DNA of 8,886 nt, from the NCBI GenBank assembly GCA_943329165.2, contig CALQCV020000068.1, positions 1 through 8,886 on the forward strand, read 5' to 3'. The stretch is from Candidatus Nitrotoga sp. CP45. Its GTDB lineage: Bacteria > Bacteroidota > Bacteroidia > Flavobacteriales > Flavobacteriaceae. Below are positions 1 to 5,435 of this stretch, in pieces. The stretch's first letter is position 1. Every line of letters starts with the position of its first letter. A program made the translations under genes and the position numbers. The notes beneath the pieces are model-generated. The model did no database searches, had not been told where the DNA came from, and worked only from the letters and a program-made list of their open reading frames with translations.

Positions 1-384
1 GCCCAAGTTATGGGTAACGATGTAGCAATTTCTGTTGGTGGAATGCAAGGTCATTATGAATTGAATGTTTTCAAACCAGTAATGGCAGCTAACTTTTTAC
101 AATCAGCTCGCTTACTTGGTGATGCTTGTGTTTCATTTAACGAACATTGCGCCAGCGGTATCGAGCCAAATCACAAACGTATTAAAGAATTAGTTGATAA
201 TTCATTGATGCTTGTAACCGCTTTAAATACTAAAATTGGGTATTACAAATCGGCTGAGATTGCTCAAACAGCGCATAAAAATGGAACAACTTTGAAAGAA
301 GAAGCAGTTCGATTGGGTTATGTTTCTGCTGTAGATTTTGACGCTTGGGTAAAACCAGAAGATATGGTTGGCAGTTTGAAATAG
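1..384 (+). CDS. fumC: Fumarate hydratase class II, C-terminal part (5' end outside window)
   Basis: This is the last 127 codons of a class II fumarase, the TCA-cycle enzyme that interconverts fumarate and L-malate in the cytoplasm; the frame is open from base 1 and stops with TAG at 382-384. The visible part matches E. coli FumC closely: [10 protein letters not shown], then [20 protein letters not shown], then [19 protein letters not shown] and [10 protein letters not shown]. It ends in the fumarase C-terminal domain with [15 protein letters not shown], against FDSWVRPEQMVGSMK in E. coli. Family members run to about 465 residues, so roughly 340 N-terminal residues, including the catalytic GSSxMPxKxN loop, lie outside the window. 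Aspartase and argininosuccinate lyase share the fold, but the C-terminal signature fits fumarase. The gene converges on the CAP-lipoprotein gene and shares a hairpin terminator with it. Confidence 0.96.
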   Translation, partial: AQVMGNDVAISVGGMQGHYELNVFKPVMAANFLQSARLLGDACVSFNEHCASGIEPNHKRIKELVDNSLMLVTALNTKIGYYKSAEIAQTAHKNGTTLKEEAVRLGYVSAVDFDAWVKPEDMVGSLK

Positions 385-406
385 TTCAACTTCGACATAA
401 TTACAT

Positions 407-437
407 AAAAAAAATCCCGATTTACATCGGGATTTTT
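407..437. terminator. Bidirectional intrinsic terminator between fumC and the CAP lipoprotein gene
   Basis: AAAAATCCCGAT (410-421) pairs perfectly with ATCGGGATTTTT (426-437) around a TTAC loop. It has a T5 run on the plus strand and a run of eight T on the minus strand (407-414), so it can end transcripts from both converging genes. It lies 25 bp after the fumC stop and 34 bp after the stop of the leftward gene. Confidence 0.9.
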
Positions 438-471
438 CGATCTGTCAAAATCAAACAAAACAATAATCAAA

Positions 472-972
472 CTATTTTTTCTTTATAAACATATTGGTGT
501 AATATTTTTTTCCGGTTGTTTCGTCAACAGTAACGGATATACCCAAATGAGTGTAATTACCTTCGATGTTGGCTTTGTGAGCCGGGCTGTTTAACCAGGC
601 ACTCATAGCGCTTTCAGCGGCTTGGTAATTGTAGGCAATATTCTCGCCTACTCTATCTGCTCCTAATACTTGGATCAGATTGTTAGATCTTTGTTGGAAA
701 TAATCGTGGTTTACAACAGCATTATCGATCATATAAATATTGTGCTCTTGTGATTTATAAGAGATGTGATTGATTACTTCAAGAGTATTCAATCCAATAC
801 TTGCACGATAATTATTGATAAGTGTAACAAGTCTCAACTCAGTGTCATTGTAATTGTAGGTGGTTACAACTTTGTTTTCAGTTGAAGAAGCTTCTGAAGA
901 ATCAGAAGAACAAGATACCATAGTGAGCACGATTGCTAAAGGTAACAATGCTCTAAACATTTTTGCTTTCAT
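472..972 (-). CDS. CAP-domain (SCP/PR-1-like) lipoprotein
   Basis: The 166-residue product starts with a lipoprotein signal peptide: basic MKAKMFR, a hydrophobic stretch at residues 8-19, and a lipobox-like MVSC with Cys21 as the expected lipidated residue. A Ser-rich linker follows (to about residue 40). The rest is a CAP domain of the compact bacterial type: helix 'LVTLINNYRASIGLNTL' (49-64), QEHN with His77, NHD with His89, GENIAYN with Glu110, AWLNSPAHKANI with His132, then THLGISV and YYTNMF strands near the C-terminus. The two His and the Glu are the residues that usually line the CAP cavity. Bacterial CAP proteins are secreted or surface proteins, and no enzymatic role is settled for most of them. 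The protein probably sits on the outer or inner membrane facing the periplasm or outside; which one cannot be told here. The ATG lies 12 bp from a duplicated 37-bp leader element, and the gene appears monocistronic. Confidence 0.88.
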   Translation of the reverse strand: MKAKMFRALLPLAIVLTMVSCSSDSSEASSTENKVVTTYNYNDTELRLVTLINNYRASIGLNTLEVINHISYKSQEHNIYMIDNAVVNHDYFQQRSNNLIQVLGADRVGENIAYNYQAAESAMSAWLNSPAHKANIEGNYTHLGISVTVDETTGKKYYTNMFIKKK

Positions 973-984
973 AGTAGTAGGTTA

Positions 985-1073
985 AGTTTTTAATAAAGTA
1001 GATGTGGGGCAAACACTTTATTTGATTAATATTGACAGTTTTTAATAAAGTAGATGTGGGGCAAACACTTTAT
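985..1073. repeat. Perfect 37-bp direct repeat upstream of the CAP lipoprotein gene
   Basis: Bases 985-1021 and 1037-1073 are identical over 37 bp, separated by 15 bp (1022-1036), giving a 52-bp period close to five helical turns. Each copy contains an inverted repeat, ATAAAGT and ACTTTAT, flanking a 15-nt centre with the G-rich stretch GATGTGGGGC (8-bp arms, 992-999/1015-1022, in the first copy). The pair lies between the candidate promoter and the start codon of the leftward CAP gene, so it could be a duplicated operator or a leader RNA element. It may also be a chance tandem duplication. Confidence 0.9.
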
Positions 1074-1114
1074 ATATTTTAATTTGAAAGAACGTATTGT
1101 TTGTTTTCGTTGGA

Positions 1115-1147
1115 CAATTCTACAACTATTAACGTTTAAAGTACAAA
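1115..1147 (-). promoter_or_regulatory. Candidate Bacteroidota-type promoter for the CAP lipoprotein gene
   Basis: On the minus strand TTTG (1147-1144) is followed after 21 bp by TAGAATTG (1122-1115), one mismatch from the -7 consensus TAnnTTTG. If used, transcription would start near 1108 and leave a leader of about 135 nt that contains both copies of the 37-bp repeat. This is motif matching by eye only, in AT-rich DNA where such matches are common. Confidence 0.35.
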
Positions 1148-1236
1148 TAAAATCGATGAAATACACTTATTTTGATTTACTATAGGAATTTTTCTTACTT
1201 TAATGTGTTTTGTCAATATTTATTGTATCCGTTAGC

Positions 1237-1276
1237 AAAACTAAAAAACCACTCCGGAGAGTGGTTTTTTAGTTTT
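1237..1276 (-). terminator. Strong intrinsic terminator downstream of pdxH
   Basis: An 18-bp perfect stem pairs 1237-1254 with 1259-1276 around the tetraloop CGGA. The core is ACCACTC/GAGTGGT flanked by A6 and T6 tracts, so it would work in either direction. It starts 18 bp after the pdxH stop and closes the leftward STAS-like/rnz/pdxH group, separating it from the CAP gene. Confidence 0.92.
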
Positions 1277-1294
1277 GAATTGTAATAATACAAT

Positions 1295-1948
1295 TTAAGG
1301 AGATAGTCTATCAATCTTCCAATTGCAATCACCCAGAATTTTATACCTAATTCTATCGTGCAATCGGTTTGGTCTTCCTTGCCAGAATTCCACTTCTATT
1401 GGTCGCACTAAAAAGCCTCCCCAATAGTCCGGACGTTGAATTTCTAATCCTTCATAAGTTGCTTCTAGATCTTTAAGCTTATTATCCAAATAATCTCTTG
1501 ATGGTATAACTTCACTTTGAGCAGAAACTATGGCGCCCAGTTTACTTCCGTTTGGTCGTGATTCAAAATAATTATCTGAAATGGTTTCTGATGTTTTCGC
1601 TGCTATTCCTTTAATAATAACCTGTCTTTCCATACTGTGCCAAAAGAAAGAGAGACAAATGTTAGGATTGTTAAGGATAGCTTTTCCTTTTTCGGAAGTA
1701 TAATTGGTATAAAATATAAAACCTTCCTCATTGAATTTTTTAAGTAGTACTACTCTTGATTTTGGGAAACCATCCAAACCAATGGTTGCAACAGTCATAG
1801 CATTGACTTCTCCCAAAGCTTCGCGACCACCAAAATCTTGAGCTTCATGGAACCATTTGTGGAATAAATTGATTGGATCTTCCGGAATGCTATCTTCCAG
1901 AAGTTGGCTTTTCTCATAGGACTTTCTGTAATTACTTAAGTCTTCCAT
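1295..1948 (-). CDS. pdxH: Pyridoxamine/pyridoxine 5'-phosphate oxidase
   Basis: This FMN enzyme oxidises pyridoxamine or pyridoxine 5'-phosphate to pyridoxal 5'-phosphate in the cytoplasm, the last step of B6 cofactor synthesis and salvage. The 217 residues match the usual length (E. coli 218). An N-terminal helical part (about 1-40) leads into the split-barrel flavin domain: MTVATIGLDG (51-60), the FMN-binding SRVVLLK (64-70), FYTNYTSEKGK (79-89), FFWHSMERQV (101-110) and ESRPNGSKLGAIVS. The C-terminal dimerisation segment has WGGFLVRP (176-183) and EFWQGRPNRLHDR (187-199), in which Arg195 and His197 correspond to the substrate-phosphate and active-site residues of E. coli PdxH. It ends in the family-typical RLSP (often RLAP). 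It follows rnz by 55 bp with no terminator between, so co-transcription is likely, and a strong hairpin follows its stop. Confidence 0.96.
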   Translation of the reverse strand: MEDLSNYRKSYEKSQLLEDSIPEDPINLFHKWFHEAQDFGGREALGEVNAMTVATIGLDGFPKSRVVLLKKFNEEGFIFYTNYTSEKGKAILNNPNICLSFFWHSMERQVIIKGIAAKTSETISDNYFESRPNGSKLGAIVSAQSEVIPSRDYLDNKLKDLEATYEGLEIQRPDYWGGFLVRPIEVEFWQGRPNRLHDRIRYKILGDCNWKIDRLSP

Positions 1949-2003
1949 TTTTTCTTTTATTTTAAGCTATTAAATTAACACATTTCTTTTGGTAACCCTT
2001 TTA

Positions 2004-2909
2004 TTAAAACTCAAATGTTTTGCCATCATCGGCAAGCAGCACATCTAGATATATTGTTTCCGCTTCTTGCCTGAATAAATCAATAGTATCGTATCGGGTG
2101 CTGTAGTGTCCTACTATTAATTGCTTAACATTTGCTTTTGAGGCTATTGCTGCTGCTTGTTTCGCAGTGCTGTGCATTGTTTTCTCGGCTTTATCAGCTT
2201 CCGATTCTAAAAATGTTGTTTCGTGATACAATACATCACAATTTTCAATTATTGGTATTATCGATTCGTCATACATCGTATCGCTACAGAATGCATAGCT
2301 TTTAGGCTGGATTGGATCAAAGGTTAATTTCTCATTTGAAATTACAGTGCCATCATCAAGCGTTATGTCTCTTCCGTTTTTAATTTTTTGATAATAACAC
2401 GTATCAATTTTGTACTCCTGAACTGCATCGACATTAAGTTTTCTGTCACCAACTTTTTCTTGAAACAGAAATCCATTGGTATATATTCTATGTTTTAACG
2501 GAATTGTTTTAACGACAACCTTTTCATCTTCATAAACAATTTCGCTTTCTTTGGAAGTTAATTCGTGGAAATATAAATTATATCCTGTGAACGAATTGGA
2601 ATAGCGCAGCTGCAGCAATATAATTTCCTTTATGCCTTTTGGTCCATACACGTGCAAATCGGTTTGACGGTTCAGCAACATGAAGGTTGAAATCAAACCT
2701 ACCAATCCGTAAAAATGATCACCGTGTAAATGCGAAATAAAAATATGATTGATTTTGGAAAACTTGAGTTTGTTTTTGCGCAACTGTACTTGAGTTCCTT
2801 CTCCGCAATCAATTAAGAACATTCGGTTTCTAATTTCCAACACTTGTGAAGTTGGATTGGTTATGGTTCGTGGAGTTGCTGCATAACAGCCAAGGATAGT
2901 TAATTTCAT
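2004..2909 (-). CDS. rnz: Ribonuclease Z (tRNase Z, tRNA 3' processing endonuclease)
   Basis: This metallo-beta-lactamase-fold zinc enzyme cuts the 3' trailer from tRNA precursors before CCA addition or maturation. The 301 residues fit the short RNase Z form (about 300). The start MKLTILGCYAATPRTITNPTS gives the first strand and the loop with the conserved substrate-site Thr/Pro residues. FLIDCGEGTQVQL (31-43) precedes the zinc motif SHLHGDH, with His60, His62, Asp64 and His65. Further metal ligands are His140 (PLKHR), Asp210 (FCSDT) and His268 (GHYSTRY), and HST at 246-248 is the conserved catalytic-site histidine region. The flexible-arm (exosite) region typical of RNase Z is in about 150-200. 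All key residues are present, so the enzyme should be active. It is preceded 46 bp upstream by a STAS-like gene and followed by pdxH, probably in one transcript. Confidence 0.96.
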   Translation of the reverse strand: MKLTILGCYAATPRTITNPTSQVLEIRNRMFLIDCGEGTQVQLRKNKLKFSKINHIFISHLHGDHFYGLVGLISTFMLLNRQTDLHVYGPKGIKEIILLQLRYSNSFTGYNLYFHELTSKESEIVYEDEKVVVKTIPLKHRIYTNGFLFQEKVGDRKLNVDAVQEYKIDTCYYQKIKNGRDITLDDGTVISNEKLTFDPIQPKSYAFCSDTMYDESIIPIIENCDVLYHETTFLESEADKAEKTMHSTAKQAAAIASKANVKQLIVGHYSTRYDTIDLFRQEAETIYLDVLLADDGKTFEF

Positions 2910-2955
2910 TTTTAATTGATAATAGATAATAAATAATTGATGCTGATTCTTTTGG

Positions 2956-3288
2956 CTAAAATCCTAAATCGCGCTCAATTTCTTCCATTTCAATAATATC
3001 ATGAGCTTCGAGCTGTGTTGGAACTACTAGGATTTGAGAAGGAACATCATTAAAATTAATTGAATCTGTAACCAGCACAAATGATTTTTTTGCTTTTTTA
3101 TGCAACTTGGACATTTCCAAAAATAATTTTATATCGTCCATTGTCAATGCTTTGTCATGAGATAAATCAACTATTAGATTTTGTAATTTAAAACTATTGT
3201 ATTCGTGATATAGCTTTTGATGAAACTCCGCAGTATTGCCTTGGGTATTTCTAATAGTTGTGGTATGTCCTTTTTGTTCTACTTTCAT
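2956..3288 (-). CDS. Small STAS-like protein upstream of ribonuclease Z
   Basis: The 110-residue cytoplasmic protein has no signal peptide or membrane segment. Its layout resembles a STAS (anti-sigma-factor antagonist) fold: an N-terminal beta part, the strand LQNLIVDLS (35-43), helix MDDIKLFLEMSKLHKKA (50-66), strand KSFVLVTDS (68-76), VPSQILVVP (82-90), then an acidic C-terminal helix with the striking segment EAHDIIEMEEIERDLGF (94-110). The Asp-Ser-Ser/Gly phosphorylation loop of classical SpoIIAA proteins is replaced by LTMDD, so regulation by a serine kinase as in SpoIIAA is not supported. From general knowledge I believe such a gene is often found next to rnz in flavobacteria and is sometimes mislabelled as RNase Z; it has no metallo-beta-lactamase motif. 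A weak -7 match (TAAATTAG, minus strand, 3324-3317) lies upstream, with no good -33 box. Function unknown. Confidence 0.8.
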   Translation of the reverse strand: MKVEQKGHTTTIRNTQGNTAEFHQKLYHEYNSFKLQNLIVDLSHDKALTMDDIKLFLEMSKLHKKAKKSFVLVTDSINFNDVPSQILVVPTQLEAHDIIEMEEIERDLGF

Positions 3289-3395
3289 TTCAGGTGATAA
3301 ATATTATATTATGATGCTAATTTACTAAGATTTTGTCACTATTCATTGATTTGTTGTTGCGATAATCAACTTGATGATGTAGTTCATGGAAAATT

Positions 3396-3533
3396 ATGGT
3401 TTTTCATCGGTGAACCATCTCATTTTTCAACCTTTCATAGACAAACTGCACGAAAAAAACGTCTAAAACCCTTGAATTCATTGAATTTGTCGATTAAACG
3501 ACTTTTCAGGTTAGTTATCGAAAATATTTTCAG
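3396..3533. other. Non-coding intergenic segment with small repeats and a hairpin
   Basis: The 299 bp between the STAS-like gene and the secreted-protein gene hold no convincing coding region. Visible elements are a hairpin ATGGTT...AACCAT (3396-3418) whose inner CA/TG pair closes a TCGG loop, a 9-bp-spaced direct repeat of TTGAATT (3472-3478 and 3481-3487), a near-palindrome GTCGATTAAACGAC (3489-3502, 12 of 14 positions symmetric), and TTTTCAG repeated with a 24-bp period (3503-3509 and 3527-3533). They lie upstream of a good promoter match for the secreted-protein gene and may be regulator sites; this is inference. Confidence 0.45.
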
Positions 3534-3558
3534 TCGGAGAAGTGTTGCAGTAATTTTG
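3528..3558 (+). promoter_or_regulatory. Bacteroidota-type promoter of the small secreted protein gene
   Basis: TAATTTTG at 3551-3558 is an exact match to the -7 consensus TAnnTTTG, and TTTC at 3528-3531 is one base off the -33 TTTG with a 19-bp spacer, which is the expected spacing. Transcription would begin near 3565, giving an A-rich leader of about 23 nt before the ATG at 3588. Confidence 0.6.
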
Positions 3559-3587
3559 GTGAAGAAATAAAAATCAAGCCCTATATT

Positions 3588-3947
3588 ATGAAAATAACAA
3601 ATAACAACAGAACTCAAACAAACATCAAATTATTTGTTGCTCTCGTATTATTAGTATCATCATCTACTGTTGCATTTGCTCAAGCAAACATTACTAGTAT
3701 TGTTGCCACTACTTCAACTGAGGTTTCTGTTTCTAACGAAGTAAAAACGGTTATTACTATTGATAACGATGTAGCTTCTACAATTGATTTTGCAGTTTGG
3801 TTTATGGGTTCTAAAAAATCTACAAACACTACAACAAACGGAACATTCAGCAAAAAACAATTGATTAACTCTGGTATCAATATAAACAGTGTGTTGATCA
3901 GATCTTTCTTGAAGAAAGTTTCTACTCAAGAAAACGGTATTGCATAA
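3588..3947 (+). CDS. Small secreted protein of unknown function
   Basis: I do not recognise a characterised family. The 119-residue product has a clear type I signal peptide: a polar N-region (MKITNNNRTQTNIK), a hydrophobic core at 15-29, and a probable signal peptidase cut after AFA (residue 31, before Gln32). The mature protein is about 88 residues. Residues 33-62 are rich in Thr, Val and Ser and look beta-prone (SIVATTSTEVSVS, KTVITIDND). A second part holds IDFAVWFMGSKK (66-77), a Thr/Asn linker, then a basic helix-like segment FSKKQLINSGININSVLIRSFLKK (87-110). There is no Cys, no lipobox and no type IX sorting domain, so it is most likely a soluble periplasmic or released protein. The ATG is chosen because a strong promoter match ends about 30 bp upstream and the signal peptide starts directly there. 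A hairpin terminator follows. It seems to be a single-gene unit. Confidence 0.82.
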   Translation: MKITNNNRTQTNIKLFVALVLLVSSSTVAFAQANITSIVATTSTEVSVSNEVKTVITIDNDVASTIDFAVWFMGSKKSTNTTTNGTFSKKQLINSGININSVLIRSFLKKVSTQENGIA

Positions 3948-3984
3948 TTATTATTTTTAATATATTTTGGTTAGTTTAGGAATT

Positions 3985-4014
3985 AAAAAGTCCCAATTAA
4001 AATCGGGACTTTTT
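3985..4014. terminator. Bidirectional intrinsic terminator between the secreted-protein and TPR genes
   Basis: AAAAAGTCCC (3985-3994) pairs with GGGACTTTTT (4005-4014) around a 10-nt loop, followed by further T on the plus strand. It lies 37 bp after the rightward stop and 27 bp after the leftward TPR gene's stop, so it can serve both converging genes. Confidence 0.85.
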
Positions 4015-4041
4015 TATGCTTTCAATTTTAGTAATTATGTG

Positions 4042-5367
4042 TTATTGTTTTGCTTTTAAAGCCTTGTATTTATCAGTCATTTCAAGTGCATTATAAACAC
4101 TTAATAACGTTTTCTTTGCTGCATCATTATCGGATTTCAATTCAACTGCTTTTTCAAGAAAGGGAAGCATTGATTTAAAGTTTTTATTTCTTTCTGCTTT
4201 GATGACTTCATATCTTTTATTGTCTTTTTCTGAAGTTCCCAATTTGTTCATTTCAGTAACAAATTTTTCATCTGATCTTAATAGTAATTCAGATAAATTA
4301 AGTAGTGCATTAAAATAATTCGCGTCTAATTCAATAGCTCTTCTATAATATTTTTCGGCATCTTCAAGCTTATTAGCATTTGTACTTATAACGCCTAAGT
4401 TATAGACCAAATCCACATTCGTAGGATCTTTTTGCAATGCTTCATTTACTAAACGAGTATAGTTGTCATAATCTTTTATTTGCAAATACAATTCGGCTTC
4501 AGTTAAAATTAAACCACTGTCTTCAGGATTAGCTGCTCTAGCTTCAGCAACTGCTACTCTTGCTTCTTCAACTTTTCCTTTTTGAATAAGAATCAATGCA
4601 ATATTTTTATAAACTATTCCGGCTTTAGAAGGTATTTTCTCTTCTCTAGGCTTTGAATGCGAACCGGCTTTTATGGATAAATCACGTAAGCTTTTATTAT
4701 CACCAAAATTTTCTTCTATTTTAGAAGTAGTATTGAAAGCGAAATAAATGATTTGTTCTCCTGTATATTTTAGTCTTTTTAACTCATAGTAATATTCTAA
4801 CGCTTTATCTACATCTTCAGAATTAGCTGAATAACTTGCAGCATAAAATAAATTATCTTGATCACTTTTGTCTAATTGATAAATTTCATACAGAACATCA
4901 GAAGCTTGCTTGTATTGCTTTGCATCTGCAAGTGCAATAGCAACTTCTATAAAAGTAGGTTTAAAAGCAGCGATTGTTTCTTTAATATCGTCAGTATATA
5001 CTTTTTTACCGGTCTTTTTCTCGTAATCTAAAGTAGCATTTAAACCCGATGCCAAATCTGAAATCACTTTTGCATTTACTAATTTTGCATAAGCCATTTG
5101 AATTTGCTGCGGCGTCATTGTTTTATCAACAGCATTTGATTCTAAAATTGGTATCATTGCTTTATAAAATGCTGAATAAATTTTATCGCCTTCTTCTGTA
5201 GCAAGTGGTTCAACTTTATTTGCTAAAGCTTTATATTCCGTTAAATCATTTCCTTTGATTTCTTCTTTTTCATAAATCTTTTTCAATTTTTTTAACTCAT
5301 CTTTTTGTGAAAAAGACGAAACAGAAACTAATACAGCAGAGGCAAGTATAATATGTTTGATTTTCAT
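4042..5367 (-). CDS. Secreted/periplasmic tetratricopeptide-repeat protein
   Basis: The 441-residue product begins with a signal peptide (MKIKHIILASAVLVSVSSFS, cut probably before Gln21), so it should act in the periplasm. A charged Lys/Glu-rich helix follows (22-40). TPR-like helical pairs with the usual small/large residue pattern are seen at about 136-169, 170-202, 250-283 (ALILIQKGKVEEARVAVAEA), 284-316, 317-350 (LVYNLGVISTNANKLEDAEK, then YRRAIELDANY) and 398-430. TPRs are protein-binding scaffolds; no catalytic domain is visible, so the partner and role are unknown. The segment 217-249 with KPREEKIPSK looks like an inserted loop. It is the next gene after gyrA in the same direction. A terminator-like hairpin lies 25 nt before its ATG and I see no good separate promoter, so its expression may depend on read-through from gyrA. 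This linkage looks positional rather than functional. Confidence 0.87.
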   Translation of the reverse strand: MKIKHIILASAVLVSVSSFSQKDELKKLKKIYEKEEIKGNDLTEYKALANKVEPLATEEGDKIYSAFYKAMIPILESNAVDKTMTPQQIQMAYAKLVNAKVISDLASGLNATLDYEKKTGKKVYTDDIKETIAAFKPTFIEVAIALADAKQYKQASDVLYEIYQLDKSDQDNLFYAASYSANSEDVDKALEYYYELKRLKYTGEQIIYFAFNTTSKIEENFGDNKSLRDLSIKAGSHSKPREEKIPSKAGIVYKNIALILIQKGKVEEARVAVAEARAANPEDSGLILTEAELYLQIKDYDNYTRLVNEALQKDPTNVDLVYNLGVISTNANKLEDAEKYYRRAIELDANYFNALLNLSELLLRSDEKFVTEMNKLGTSEKDNKRYEVIKAERNKNFKSMLPFLEKAVELKSDNDAAKKTLLSVYNALEMTDKYKALKAKQ

Positions 5368-5392
5368 TTTTTTTATTTTTTAATTTATAAAT

Positions 5393-5428
5393 AAAATCAC
5401 CAATTAAAATAGGCTAATTGGTGATTTT
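5393..5428 (-). terminator. Terminator/attenuator hairpin between gyrA and the TPR gene
   Basis: A 14-bp perfect stem pairs 5393-5406 with 5415-5428 around an 8-nt loop; the core is ATCACCAATTA/TAATTGGTGAT. On the minus strand it begins 7 bp after the gyrA stop and ends in GATTTTATTTATAAATT, a broken T tract, so termination may be incomplete. Only 25 nt separate it from the TPR start codon. Confidence 0.78.
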
Positions 5429-5435
5429 TAGTTTT

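Noticed and set aside
985..1073. CRISPR array or mobile-element ends
   Set aside because: There are only two copies with a 15-bp spacer, too short for a CRISPR spacer, and there are no cas genes, transposase or target-site duplication nearby.
3507..3538. LytTR-type regulator binding site (paired 9-bp repeats)
   Set aside because: CAGGTTAGT and TCAGTCGGA each match only 7 of 9 consensus positions, and their spacing is 23 bp rather than the usual 21, so the match is too weak.
3346..3570. Rightward 74-codon open frame upstream of the secreted-protein gene
   Set aside because: The product begins MICCCDNQ and is rich in Arg/Lys and Phe with no domain-like pattern. It overlaps the promoter elements and repeats of the next gene, so it reads as translated regulatory DNA.
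3435..3617. Leftward 60-codon open frame overlapping the secreted-protein start
   Set aside because: It covers the promoter and the first codons of a better-supported gene on the other strand and has no recognisable features.
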